A DNA stretch of 64,000 bases from Halichoerus grypus (GCF_964656455.1 NC_135717.1:5952001-6016000); one strand, 5' to 3'. Numbered from the stretch's first letter, positions 47,756 through 58,100 are shown. Translations and numbers: made by a program. Notes: a model not told the origin generated them from the sequence alone.

Positions 47756-47942
47756 GAGCGAGGGGCACTCGCCGAGGGGGGTGACGAGGTCCTGGGACAA
47801 CGGCCGGCGTGGGGGAGGGCCACTCCATCGGGGCGCTCTGCGGGAAATTCCGGGGCTGCTGGGGGGCCGTGCGGGGCGCCAGCGGGCGCAGGGCCGTGGG
47901 GGGGCTGGGGGGGGAGACGGGTGGGCCTCCCGCCGGCCGTAC

Positions 47943-47997
47943 CTGTCAGACGGATCTTGATGCTGGAGCCGTTCCTGCGCGTCCCGGGGTTCGACAT
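47943..47997 (-). CDS. SMURF1: SMURF1 exon 1, coding part (N-terminus of HECT E3 ubiquitin ligase)
   Basis: Read on the minus strand from ATG at 47997, this gives 18 codons, MSNPGTRRNGSSIKIRLT, plus one extra G, then the donor CAG|GTACGG at 47942. This matches the SMURF1 start; the paralogue SMURF2 begins MSNPGGRRNGPVKLRLT, so residues T6 and SSIKI favour SMURF1. The leftover G fits the family, where codon 19 is Val (GTG) split over the junction. SMURF1 is a C2-WW-HECT ubiquitin ligase that targets BMP SMADs and RhoA; the visible residues are the lead-in to the C2 domain. The start context is GGGAGATGT (G at -3, T at +4), and no other ATG occurs in the roughly 640 bases upstream on this strand. 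All later exons lie beyond position 1. Confidence 0.95.
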
Positions 47998-48420
47998 CTC
48001 CCGCCAACGATCAGGCAGCCGCGGATCCAGCGCCGCCGCCCCCCGGCCCGGCCCGGCCCGGCCCCGCCGCCGCCGCCTCAAGGTTACGGCTCCGGGCTGG
48101 GCGCCGGGGTCCGAGCCGGGACACAAACTCCGCGGCCCAGGCGTCCGGGCGGCGGGAGGATGGTCGAGCCGGGGGATCGGCGCTCGACCCGGCGTCCCCG
48201 ACCCTCGCCCGCTCCCAGCCGAGCCCAGTCCGGAGCCGCCGCCTCCGCCGCCACCGCCACCACCTCCTCAGAGCCGGACGCCCGCCGCCCTCACCGCTTC
48301 CGCCGCCGCCGCCGCCGCCTCCCGGAGCCGCGCGCGCGCCCGCCGCCGTGCCGGCCCGGCCCTGCGCGTGCTCGCGCTGTGCGCCCCCGCGCCTTGCGTG
48401 CGTGCGCGCGCCCGCGGACA
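47998..48420 (-). promoter_or_regulatory. SMURF1: SMURF1 5' leader and core promoter region
   Basis: This is extremely GC-rich sequence directly upstream of the SMURF1 start codon, with (GGCCC)n and several (CCG)n tracts and no TATA box. The transcription start cannot be fixed from sequence; a start somewhere in 48100-48450 is inferred. The leader frame upstream of the ATG looks open for some distance but has no in-frame ATG, so an N-terminal extension would need a non-ATG start. Confidence 0.7.
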
Positions 48421-48424
48421 CGTC

Positions 48425-48434
48425 GGGGCGGGGC
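48425..48434. promoter_or_regulatory. GC box (Sp1/KLF type) upstream of SMURF1
   Basis: GGGGCGGGGC lies about 430 bases upstream of the start codon, with no TATA box nearby. It is a plausible core-promoter Sp1/KLF site; occupancy is inferred. ETS-like CTTCCG cores lie further upstream near 48500-48520. Confidence 0.55.
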
Positions 48435-48700
48435 GCGCCGCGGGGCTACGTTGCCGGCCCGGCTTGGGGCGCGCGGGGATTGGAACCTGTGGTAGGGGCT
48501 TTCCGCGTCCTTCCGCCGGGTCCGGGGCGCAGGAGATCCCGGCTTGGAAACGGAGCACGCCCTGGAGGCCCGCGGAAGGGGAAGCGAGGGTGCGGGGCCC
48601 CGTTTGGGCCCGCGAACCGTCGCCCTGGGTCTTCTCCACATTCCCCAAGGAAACGGGTCTGCAGATGCGGACGGAACTGATTTTCCAGGTCTCTCTCAAG

Positions 48701-49480
48701 CCCCCGGGCCCCCGATAGCTATTGAAGAGAGGTTTAGGCCTGTTACTACACACCAAGCACCTTGCACAAATAGTCATGCAACACTTTTTTTTTTTCTTAG
48801 AGAATGCAATTTCAGTGGAGACACCTCAAAGACACAAAGTCCCCTAGGTGTGTTCTGTGCAACTAGTGCGCTCTATTGACCCGTGACAGAGTTGCCAGAA
48901 TGGCTGGAAGTGCCATATATGGACAAGGTAAACAGGCTGGTAGAGAGGGATAAAGTTGAGAGGTAGATGTTTGTTATTATCCAATCTGCACACAATTCAA
49001 ACCAACAAAAAGGCAGCTTTACGGCCTTGTTTCTCCGCTTTCTGCTAACACTTACCCTCCCAGATTTGCAGAGTTTAACTAAAAGCTAACATTTCCCCTC
49101 CTCCCAGAGTTGCAGGGTAGAACTAAAAGCTCGTTAGGCTTTCTCCAGCAAACCAACTCCTCTTTGTGAACCTGTAATGGAGAGGAAATACTATGTTAAT
49201 AAAGAGGAAAAGCTGGGCTTGTTTACCAAAGTTGTTTTTAACCAACTACCTAATTCTTTGAAAGCCTTTATTTGATTTGTATCTTAAGGAAACCAGGTTC
49301 TGAGCCTTTGCAGCCACCCCCGGCAGTCAGGGACCTTTCCTGGGGTCACAGTCTTCAGAATAGAGCCCTCTCCCTAGGGCTGCTAGACATGCCTCCCTGC
49401 CTCAGGCTGAACCCAATGAGAGCAGAGTGTCTCCTGGGCTGGATTCAAAGCTGCCTCTTGGAGGCTCAGTCAGTCAAATA
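48701..49480. other. Proximal upstream flank of SMURF1
   Basis: No transposable element recognised; it contains the 44-base tandem duplication. 49672-50329 is also unassigned. Confidence 0.5.
49050..49138 (+). repeat. 44-base tandem duplication upstream of SMURF1
   Basis: CCCAGATTTGCAGAGTTTAA then CTAAAAGCT (from about 49058) recurs as CCCAGAGTTGCAGGGTAGAA then CTAAAAGCT 44 bases later, with a few substitutions. Confidence 0.8.
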
Positions 49481-49493
49481 AAAAGACATGCCC

Positions 49494-49660
49494 TTGGGTG
49501 GCTGACTCTTGATTTCAGCTTAGGTCCTGATCTCAAGCCCTGCGCTGGGGCTCTGCACTGGGCATGGAGCCTGCTTGAGATTCTCTCTCTCCCTCTGCTC
49601 CTCCCTGTTCTCACTCTCTCTCTCTCAAATAAATAAATATATCTTTAAAAAAAAAAAAAA
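49494..49660 (+). mobile_element. CanSINE with internal deletion, upstream flank
   Basis: The head is shortened: TTGGGTGGCTGACTCTTGAT lacks the usual CTCAGTCGGTTAAGCATC. Flanks AAAAGACATGCCC (49481) and AAAAGACAGGCCC (49659) differ at one base. Confidence 0.92.
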
Positions 49661-50329
49661 AAGACAGGCCCAGATCATTTCTATAGCCCCTTGCAGCTCA
49701 GACTTTCAGTAATTCTAGTGAAATATCCAAGAATACAAGCTATGTTTAAGCAACAGAGCAGTAGACCCAGAATCTAGATGTTACTCTGTAGGCGACCGTC
49801 ACTAAGAGTGAGTCCCTGGGGTCTGAATAAATCCATTTAGAGTCTCTAACCCCTGCCCCCAAGTGATCCCCATTCTTCTTTCAGTCCACCCAGTATCTCT
49901 CCCTTCTCTTCATTCTCATATTCAAGAAGTCTCTTCTCTCTCAATCAGACTAAACTTCTCCCTCTCTGCTTAGCCGAGTGCTGGCCCCCATTTCTGATTC
50001 CTAGCTGTTCCTGACCTAAAATCCTTCCATTTCTTAACCTCATTGTTTTCTTACCTGCCTAGATGTCTGGGCCTTCCTTTTCCTGATTGTTTCCTCAACA
50101 GGTGAGTCAGGAGGTCACTTCTGGAGGTCACTGAAAGGCATTTCATTTACTCATTAACAAGTAATTGCCGCTGTCATTTAACCAGATACACCTAACGGTG
50201 TCTTTCAACACAGCCTGCACAAGGAGGGCCTTCCTAAACGGAAGCTAATGTTTTATTCATTGGCAAACTCCAGCCACCTACTATGTGGCTAGGGACAAGG
50301 AATACAAAATAAGTCACAGGGATGGCATT

Positions 50330-50590
50330 TCAGAGGCTCAGTGGCCCGGATGAAACAGACACAGGAACCACTGACAAGGACACACTGACAGAGGTGTGTA
50401 CTGAGGGATAGAACATGGATGACAGGACCGTTCTGCCTGGGAGGAGAAAGATGGGAAGATCACAGGAGAGTCACAGAAGACCTCGATCCAGGACTTAAAT
50501 GCAGCATTCAAGTTTACTGGACAAGGGCATCGCAGGCAGAGGGAAGGGCTTGTGCAGAGGCAGGAAAATGAATGTATTTTCCAGCACAGA
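50330..50590 (+). repeat. Ancient interspersed repeat, 5' part of the class seen near 4440
   Basis: CATTCAAGTTTACTGGACAA, GGGCATCGCAGGCAGAGGGA, AGGGCTTGTGCAGAGGCAGG matches the upstream segment of the same old repeat. Not assigned to a named family. Confidence 0.4.
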
Positions 50591-50672
50591 TTTCAGTTCA
50601 AGTGCAGTAATGTTGTAGCTGCTGGATCTTCTATCTGCACACCTGACTCTATCAAAAAGTTAATAAAGATGA

Positions 50673-50899
50673 GGAGCGCCTGGGTGGCTTAGTTGGTTAA
50701 GCATCTGACTCTTGATTTAGGCCCACACCCTGATCTCATGGTCGTGACATCAAGCCCTGCATCAGGCTCTGTGCTCCGCAGGGAGTCTGCTTGAAGTTCT
50801 CTCCCTTCCTCCCTCCCTCTACCCCTCCCCCGCCCTGCCCAGTGCAGGCATGCACACGTGCGCTCTCGAGAGCTCTCTCTCTCTCAAATAAATCTTTTT
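50673..50899 (+). mobile_element. CanSINE, older subfamily
   Basis: The head GGAGCGCCTGGGTGGCTTAG and a long C-rich tract. Flanks AAAAAGTTAATAAAGATGA (50654) and AAAAAGTTGATAAAGATGA (about 50900) differ at one base. Confidence 0.94.
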
Positions 50900-51506
50900 A
50901 AAAAGTTGATAAAGATGATAAAAGGTATTGGCTCACATAAAATTCATCAGCCACAATTTTGTGCTAAACCTGCGGACCAGCCCTTATCCTGAACTTAAGG
51001 TACTTTGATATCCTTTCATTGTATATCAAATTTGTCAAAAATACTATCTTTTAAAGATACCTGGAACAAGTAGATGGGAAGTGTTTAACAATTCTGCTGA
51101 GACAGAGATGAAATTTGGTGAGTGTCTTCAAGTATCCTCTTTGCAATGACTTTACAAAAGAGCAGTTTTGACCCTGCTTTCTATGTAGGATTTGGCAGCT
51201 TATTTTATTTCTCCCAAATGTATCACTTGCCTTTGTCGGTGTTATTGGGCATTTGAAACACTTTCCAGTGGGGGTAAAAAAAACAAATCTCTCTTTGGAT
51301 CTAACTGCAGTGGTTCCTAACCTGTCTTTTGATTCCCAAATCTCTTCAGGGAATCTGATGGAAACAATGGATCCTTTGCCCAGAAAAATTCATATGTGCA
51401 AATATGCACCAAATTTACATCCAATTTCAGTGGGCTCATGATCTCCTGAAACCAATTTGTGGATCCTGTAAGGTCCCATAGCCCCTAGATTAAGAACTCC
51501 TAATCT

Positions 51507-51625
51507 GGGGCGCCTGGGTGGCTCAGATGGTTAAGCGTCTGCCTTCGGCTCAGGTCAGGATCCCAGGGTCCTGGGATCGAGTCCCACATCAGGCTCTCTG
51601 CTCCTTGGGAGCCTGCTTCTCCCTC

Positions 51626-51672
<47 letters not shown>

Positions 51673-51710
51673 GAATAAATAAATAAAATCTTTAAAAAAA
51701 AAAAAAAAAA
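51507..51710 (+). mobile_element. CanSINE with an expanded (CT)n tract
   Basis: The CT tract has expanded to about 36 bases of pure CT at 51628-51663, followed by an A run. Flanks GAACTCCTAATCTG and AAACTCCTAATCTG are the duplication. Confidence 0.95.
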
Positions 51711-51899
51711 AAACTCCTAATCTGAAGGAAATGATCAAGCAAATCACACTGGGAATATCCCGTATGTGTATGTTCAGGAACCAACACAGCAGAAACCCCT
51801 TTGGAAGGCAGTGGCTATGCATCCTGAAAAGAGGGCAGCTGTGGTCCACACACACCCACACTCTTCTCTGGCTCCCGCACATTACCAACTGGTGCCAGA

Positions 51900-52055
51900 G
51901 CAAGTTAATAAAAGTCGCCAAGCCTCAGTTTGCTCATCCATACAATGGAGATAATAATGCCTCTCACCCAAAGTCATCGTGAGGTTTAAATTAGATGTAG
52001 ATTTAGCAGTCGACTAGAGCAGGCCCTTGGTATATGGTAGTTCTTATAAGTACAT
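51900..52055 (+). mobile_element. MIR 3' half
   Basis: GCCAAGCCTCAGTTTGCTCA, TCCATACAATGGAGATAATA, ATGCCTCTCACCCAAAGTCA, TCGTGAGGTTTAAATTAGAT matches the MIR core to 3' end. Confidence 0.75.
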
Positions 52056-52431
52056 GTAAAATACATATGCTAGTCTTTCCCCCAGACCTACTAGTGCTAT
52101 TACCCTAGGGAAACCGGGGATATTGTGCAGAGGGTCCCTGGTGGCTATACCAAATACCTCTTGGGAGTACACTGCTGTACATGAGCCTCTGTGACCAGTG
52201 GCTAGGACAGACTAGCCTTTAAGATCTTTCCTAGGTCTAGGATCTGGACCTCTTCTGCTTTTCACCCAAACATTAAGTTTTTAAAACAGATATACAAAAT
52301 TGTGATTAATTAGCATATTCATTTATCCTTCTATGCCTGGAAGCCTTTAATTACACCCTAAGCTTAATATTACCAATATGCAAGTCTTACTATATTATTA
52401 TCATTGATAGGGTTTATTATCTTTGATAAGA

Positions 52432-52642
52432 TCTTTTTGTTTTGTTTTATTTATTTATTTGAGAGAGAGAGCACATTCATGAGCAGGAGGAAGGCACAAA
52501 GGGAGAGGGAGAGAGAAAATCTTAAGCAGACGCCACGCTCAGCACAGAGCCCACATGGGGCTCTATCTCACAACCCTGAGATCATAACCTGAGCTGAAAT
52601 TAAGAGTTGGATGCTTTACCTACTGAGCCACTCAGGCACCCC
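52432..52642 (-). mobile_element. CanSINE, older
   Basis: The reversed copy ends GAGCCACTCAGGCACCCC. Flanks GATAAGATCTTTTT and GGTAGAATCTTTTTT are a plausible diverged duplication. Confidence 0.92.
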
Positions 52643-53152
52643 GGTAGAATCTTTTTTAATTAAAACATTTATTGACATCATTGTAGACTCACATGTAGTT
52701 ATAAGAAATAATACAGAGAGATCCCTTGTGCACTGTGCCCAGTTTTCCCAATGGTAACATTTTACAAAACTATAGTATAATATCACAACCAGGATATTGA
52801 CATTGATACAATCCAATAATATTCAGATTTTCCCCATTTTACTTGGACTTATGTGTATGTATATTAAGTTATATACATTTTTAACACCTGTGTGTGTTCA
52901 AGTATCCACCACCACAAACTACTGAACACACCAACACAATGCCCTCCTCATCCTCATGTCCTTTTGTCCCACCACCAACACCTGGCAACTAATCTATCCT
53001 CTATTTCTAAAATGTGGCCAATTCAAAAATGTTACATAGATGGAATCATATACAATATAGTCTTTTAGAATGGGTTTTTCTCACACAGCATAATCCCCCA
53101 GGAGACTCATCCAAATTGTAACCTGTTTCAATAGTTTGTTCCTTTTTATTAT

Positions 53153-53318
53153 TTTTTAAAGATTTTATTTATTTATTCATGAGAGACAGAGAGAGAGGCA
53201 GAGGGAGAAGCAGGCTCCCAAGGAGCAGGGAGCCCGATGCGGTACTCGATCCCAGAACCCTGGGATCATGACCTGAGCCAAAGGCAGAAGCTTAACCATC
53301 TGAGCCACCCAGGCGCCC
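53153..53318 (-). mobile_element. CanSINE in the L1M
   Basis: Reversed copy with a shortened purine tract. The exact 20-base duplication TAGTTTGTTCCTTTTTATTA lies at 53132 and 53319. Confidence 0.95.
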
Positions 53319-53596
53319 TAGTTTGTTCCTTTTTATTACTAAGTAGTATTCCATGACTTGGATGTATCACCTTTTGTTTAACCATTTACCCATTGGAGGA
53401 TACCTGGGCTAACTCCAGTTTTTGGTTACTATTAATAAACTACTATGAACATTCATGTGCAGGCATTTATGTGAACATAATAAGTTTTAATTTCTCTGGA
53501 ATAACAGCTCTAGAGTACAATTGCTGAGTCATATGGAAGTTTAGTGTTCTAAGAAACTGCCAAACTTTTTTTGAATGGCTATAGCATTTTACTTTA

Positions 53597-53774
53597 CCTT
53601 TTTTAAAAGATTTTATTTGTTTGTTTGACAGAGAGAGAGCACGACCAAGCAGGGGGAGTGGCAGGCAGAGGGAGAGGGAGCAGGGGGCCCGAGGCAGGGC
53701 TCAATCCCAGGACCCTGGGATCATGACCTGAGCCAAAGGCAGACGCTTAACACACTGAGCCACCCAGGCGCCCC
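53597..53774 (-). mobile_element. CanSINE in the L1M
   Basis: Reversed copy. The duplication AGCATTTTACTT lies at 53583 and 53775. Part of the body (the GGCTTCCCGCGGAGC region) is shortened to GCAGGGGGCCCGAGGCAGGG. Confidence 0.94.
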
Positions 53775-53982
53775 AGCATTTTACTTCTACAAGCAATGTT
53801 TCTCAGCATCCTTGCCAGCATTTGGTATTGTCACTGTCTTCCCTTTTGGCCATCCTAATAGGTATGTGGTTGTGTTTTATGGCTGTGGAATTATTTGAGA
53901 TTTAGATTATTTCTTCAAATATATGCAGCCAAGTAATTAGGGACAATTCTAGAAAAAATAATTTCTTTAAAGATCCTAGATG

Positions 53983-54199
53983 TGGGGCGCCTGGGTGGCT
54001 CAGTCAGTTAAGCGTCTGCCTTCGCCTCAGGTCATGATCTCCAGGTCCTGGGATCAGATCCTGGGATTGAGTCCTGGGATAGAGCCCCGCATTGGGCTTC
54101 CTGCTCAGTGGGGAGTCTGCTTCTCCCTCTCCCTCTGTCCCTCCCCCTCAACCTTGCTCCTGCTCTCTCTCAAATAAATGAAATCTTAAAAAAAAAAAA
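53983..54199 (+). mobile_element. CanSINE with an internal TCCTGGGAT triplication
   Basis: The segment 54046-54083 reads TCCTGGGAT three times with short spacers, where a normal copy has it once. The duplication AAAGATCCTAG lies at 53969 and 54200. Confidence 0.94.
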
Positions 54200-54689
54200 A
54201 AGATCCTAGTTGAACCCCACAGTCTATGTTCAGAAACAGATAAGGTCATAGTGAAAATGAGAAAATGATTAAACTGCTATTATACATTTAAAAATGTAGT
54301 TTTGTCTATAGAGTAGTTCCCACTTAGATGAGCAGTGTTTTAAACAATTAAATTGACTATCCTAATAAAAGTAATTAAGATACTGCTAAGAATATAATAA
54401 GCTCATTTTTAAAAATTCAGACATCACATTTTTACTGTAAATAAACAAAGGCAATGCCCAGGCTTCTGGTCTACTACTCCCTCAGAATCTCATGATTTCT
54501 ATTGGTCTAGAAAAATAAGATAAGTATTCTCTAAGTTTATTGTATCTCATCTGTAATATATAAGCAACAATAACCAGGGAAATCAACAAACCAAAGGAAA
54601 TCCCAAGTAAGACCCTGAATCATTGTTTATTGGCTAAAAACTGTTGCTAGTTTTTGGACAAGGCTAGAGGAAGCGCTCCTGTATTCTAG

Positions 54690-54873
54690 ACCAATGGTTC
54701 TAGAAAGTATGGTCGCCGGAGAAGGAGCATCACCAGGGGACTGTTAGAAATGCAAATTCTCAGGCAGCACCCAGACTGACTGCATCAGAAACTCAGAAGG
54801 TAGACCCAACAATTCACAGTCGAACAAACCCTCCGGGTGATTCTGATACACGCTTGCATTTGAGAGCCACTGT
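54690..54873 (-). mobile_element. MER5A-type hAT-Charlie transposon, non-autonomous
   Basis: The left end CAATGGTTCTAGAAAGTATG and right end GCATTTGAGAGCCACTG are diverged inverted ends. The interior reads GAAATGCAAATTCTCAGGC and TCTGATACACG, the reverse orientation of MER5A. Confidence 0.8.
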
Positions 54874-56344
54874 GAAAGGCACGTAGTTACTTTCCTATTG
54901 TCCTAACTGAGCAGTGATGTGCAAAATCCAAAACAAAGATACTTTGGCCAGGATGTCAAAAACAACTATAGGTAACTTAATCAAAAATGGGATGTATTAG
55001 AAGAGTTTCAGGTGCGGGGGGGTGGGGGGGGGGGTAGGTCACAGAATCCTTGCTAGGTTTCATGATAGAATACGGGCAGTGATCAAAACATCCGGACAGC
55101 CAAGGAGATCTTTCTCTTAATGAGAAACAGTATGGCCAGGACGCCACCCCTGCTCCCCTAGGACTTAACGCCATCTGTCCGTACATCTCAAGATTGTAAG
55201 CACCAGAAGGAGTTCCCAATTGGCTGAGTCTAGACCAGGCCCCACGCCCTGGCTGCCAGGGGACAAGAGGGGAAGATAAAGCCACTTTGACTTTTGTAGT
55301 GGGAACTGGGCCACTGCCTCCTGCCCAAACTACACACAGTAGGGCTTTCTCCCTAATAGGAAGAGAACTGAACAACTCCCACATGGCTAATGTCTGCCCC
55401 AGGAATGTGATGGGGGAAGGAAAGCAGCAGACTAACATTTGCTGTGATTGGAATAAACTGATAACCAGGAATTTAGAGTTCAGTATTTGATTCCCCAAGC
55501 ACGTGCTGATTCTCATGCGAAGACAGAGGAATCCTGACAAGAGGAAAGGCTGAAGGAATTCACTGGAAAATTTATGAATCACACACTCTTGCGCTAATTA
55601 TAAAAAAAAAAAAGACTTGTAGTAAGTGCCCATCTGTGACAAATATTAACCAGGGCTTGTGCTGGCAAGGAGGTGACCCAATTTCCCAGTCCTGCAGATG
55701 TGCTGAACCAGTCACCAAATCATTGCTCTCTGCATTCTGCACAGTGTTTGAATCACTCATCTTTCTGCGGAGATCCAGCAAGGCTCTAATCTTACCCTGA
55801 TTGTGCAAAAATAGAAAGAAGTGCAGATGAATGTGATAAAGATTCTCCTAGTACCAAGAAAGGGGCGGGAGCTGCGTACCTCATTATTTAAAGGCATTCA
55901 TATAAACAAATTAAGTTAATTTGGGGTTCTGTTGTGTGTGAGGGAAGGATGCTTATATAATTATTAGCTTCCACTCCTGCTAAGTGAACATGATAAAGAT
56001 TTTCAGCGATAGCTATTTCTAATCCAAGTTCATCCTTTCTTCGGTGCCTGTCCATAGCACTGTCCATGTGCTGCAAAGTAGACCCTTTGTCCATCTATCC
56101 ATCTCTCTAGACTGCATCAATCCTCTGTCTGCCCAGGATCCCCCTGGAAGGATAGGGGAGGATGGGGCTTAGGCCACAGAATAGATGCCCATTTTTTCTT
56201 TCCAGGAATACGGTTTTGTCATTTGTATGCACCAATTTATAATATAAGTTCACTTTTCCTCTTTATTGTACAGTAGAAGATAAGCAAACATTTATTAGGA
56301 AACTTCAATGTGCCAGACAACATGCTAATGTGCAAGGAATTTTT
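54874..56344. other. Upstream flank, unassigned
   Basis: It contains a G-run and a 201-codon minus-strand frame (55582-54977) without recognisable domains. 55080-55400 gives an impression of an old LTR-like repeat but could not be assigned. 50919-51493, 52056-52431 and 54211-54689 are also unassigned. Confidence 0.45.
55013..55036 (+). repeat. G-run tract
   Basis: Runs of 7 and 11 G separated by a T pair the tract with potential for quadruplex formation. Confidence 0.9.
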
Positions 56345-57110
56345 TTTTTTGCTATTATAAACATTTTTGTTGTGAAATATAACACATGTAAGGAAAGGTG
56401 AAACTCCTATGTAGTCACCAGGAGGTAAAGAAATAGAACGTTGCCAGACCCCAAAAGACCCCTACATTCATCCTCCCAATCACAATCTTTCCCAGCCTCC
56501 TCCCGGGGTAACCATTCTCCTCTTATTGTAATCATTTCTTTGCTTTTATTCATAGTTTTATTAATGAAGTATGAATCCTTAAGTATACGGTTCTCTTTTG
56601 CCTGTTTTTGAACTTTAAGTGGAACTATACAGTATGTACTATTTTGCATCTGAGTTTTTCTTTTTTTTTAAAGATTTTATTTATTTATTTGACAGAGAGA
56701 GACACAGCGAGAGAGGGAACACAAGCAGGGGGAGTGGGAGAGGGAGAAGCAGGCTTCCCGCTGAGCAGGGAGCCCGACGCGGGGCTCGATCCCAGGACCC
56801 TGGGATCATGACCTGAGCCGAAGGCAGACGCTTAACGACTGAGCCACCCAGGCACCCCGCATCTGAGTTTTTCTAACTCAACATTACGTTTCTGAGATTT
56901 ATCCACATTATTGTGTTGTGGCTATAGTTCATTTATTTTTATTGTTTGCGTAGTATTCTTTGTATGACTATACTTCAATTTATCCATTCATAGACATTTG
57001 AATGTTCCACTTTGGGGCTAATATAAACATTATGTTAAACTGCATTTTGACTAATATGAGCATTATATTAAACTGCATTTTCTGATTTCTAATAGGGTAT
57101 TACTTTGGCT
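56345..57110 (-). mobile_element. Old L1M, antisense
   Basis: TTGTGAAATATAACACATGT, AGTGGAACTATACAGTATGT, ACTATTTTGC and TTCTGAGATTTATCCACATT are antisense old L1M 3' sequence. It is interrupted by one SINE. Confidence 0.7.
56662..56858 (-). mobile_element. CanSINE, full length, young-looking
   Basis: Near-consensus reversed copy. The exact duplication GCATCTGAGTTTTTCT lies at 56646 and 56859. Confidence 0.96.
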
Positions 57111-57239
57111 ATTTGGAATCCCTTTAGCGAAGTGCATATGCAATGTTTTGGGTTTCTTTCTCCATTTTTCTATGGGATTTTCTGTCTTTCTTACGGATTT
57201 ATAGGCATTCATTACGTAGTTTGGATATGAGCTGTCAGG

Positions 57240-58100
57240 TTTTTTCCCCAATTTTTTTATTTTGGCAAAATATGCATAATATAAAATTTACCATCTTAAC
57301 CACCGTTAAGTGTAAAGTCAGTGGTATTAAACACATTCATAATGTTATGCTTCACCACCATCATCCATCTCCAGAACTCATTTCATCATGTAAAACAAAC
57401 TCTGTACCCATTCAACAACTCCTCATTGTCTCCTTCCCCAGCCCCTGGCAATTACCATTCTGCTGTCTCTGCGAATTTGACTATTCCAGAGACCTCATAT
57501 AAGTGGAATCATACAATATTTGTCTTTTTGTAACTGGCCTGTTTCGCTTAACATAATATCCTTAAGATTAATCCACATTGCAGCAGGTATCAGAATTTTC
57601 TCCCCTTTTAAGGCTGAATGATATTCCATTGTATGGAGAGACCATACTTTGCTAATCCATTCCTCTGTTGATGGACATCTGGGTTGCTTCCATGTTTTAG
57701 CTATTGTAAATAATGCTGTTGTGAACACAGGTGTACAAATCTCTCTTCAAGACCCTGCTTTCGATTCTTTTGGGTAGATACCCAAAAGTGGAATTGCTGG
57801 ATCATATGGTAATTCTATTTTTATTTTTTGAGGAATCACCACTGGTTTCCATAATGGCCATACCAGTTTACATTCCTACCAACAGTGTAAAAGGGTTCCA
57901 ATTTCTCCACATCTTCACCATCACTTGTGTTTTCTGGTTTTTGATAGTAGCCACCCTAGTGTCCGTGAAGCGGTATCTCATTGTGGCTTTGATAATGCAT
58001 TTCCCTGATGACTGACATTTATCATCTTTTCATGTGCGTGTTGGCCATTTGTAGGTCTCTGGAAAAATGTCTATTCAAGTCCTTTGTCCATTATTGAATC
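57240..58100 (-). mobile_element. Old L1, antisense 3' part
   Basis: AGTGGAATCATACAATATTT, ATGATATTCCATTGTATGGA, TCTGTTGATGGACATCTGGG, AGTGGAATTGCTGGATCATA and ATGATGCATTTCCCTGATG-like sequence (58000) mark the antisense of the ORF2 end and 3'UTR start. Confidence 0.88.

Larger units (their letters stand above)
1..47942 (-). other. SMURF1: SMURF1 intron 1 (5' portion, partial)
   Basis: The splice donor at 47942-47941 (GT, then ACGG) opens intron 1 on the minus strand, and no sequence matching later SMURF1 exons (the C2 domain begins in exon 2) was seen down to position 1. At least 47.9 kb of this intron is therefore in the window, which fits the very long first intron of mammalian SMURF1. 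The other features below 47942 are intronic. Confidence 0.85.
46540..48700. promoter_or_regulatory. CpG island spanning SMURF1 promoter, exon 1 and start of intron 1
   Basis: GC content and CpG density rise sharply at about 46540 and fall at about 48700, against an AT-rich background on both sides. CGCG, GCGC and CCGG motifs are dense, and no interspersed repeat lies inside it. It contains exon 1, so it is the housekeeping-type promoter of SMURF1. A divergent plus-strand transcript could also start here; that is inference. Confidence 0.93.
52645..53920 (-). mobile_element. Old L1M, antisense, with two SINEs
   Basis: GGTAACATTTTACAAAACTA, AATATCACAACCAGGATATT, GACATTGATACAATCC (52750-52810), CACCAACACCTGGCAACTAA (about 52972) and ATTGCTGAGTCATATGGAAG (about 53520) are the antisense 3' part of an old L1M. 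Confidence 0.8.

Noticed and set aside
47200..47760. CRISPR-like or designed repeat array
   Set aside because: The units are degenerate G-rich minisatellite repeats without unique spacers, in a mammalian promoter-proximal intron.
47186..48007. 273-codon minus-strand proline-rich frame
   Set aside because: It overlaps the same low-complexity block in another frame; its length is due to absence of TA-rich stops in GC-rich DNA.
46636..48126. 496-codon minus-strand open frame covering SMURF1 exon 1
   Set aside because: It starts at TTG and not ATG, reads through a strong splice donor at 47942 and continues as proline/serine-rich translation of the C-rich intron strand. Only 47997-47943 is coding.
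47809..48718. Two long plus-strand frames of 228 and 265 codons in the CpG island
   Set aside because: Overlapping arginine/proline-rich frames typical of GC-rich promoter DNA, with no recognisable domain. A divergent non-coding transcript remains possible.
48268..48777. 169-codon minus-strand frame upstream of SMURF1
   Set aside because: Composition-driven frame in promoter DNA with alanine/arginine runs and no known homologue recognised.
54977..55582. 201-codon minus-strand frame outside obvious repeats
   Set aside because: No recognisable domain, splice context or promoter, and it begins in a G/C homopolymer region. Best treated as chance or an unassigned old repeat.
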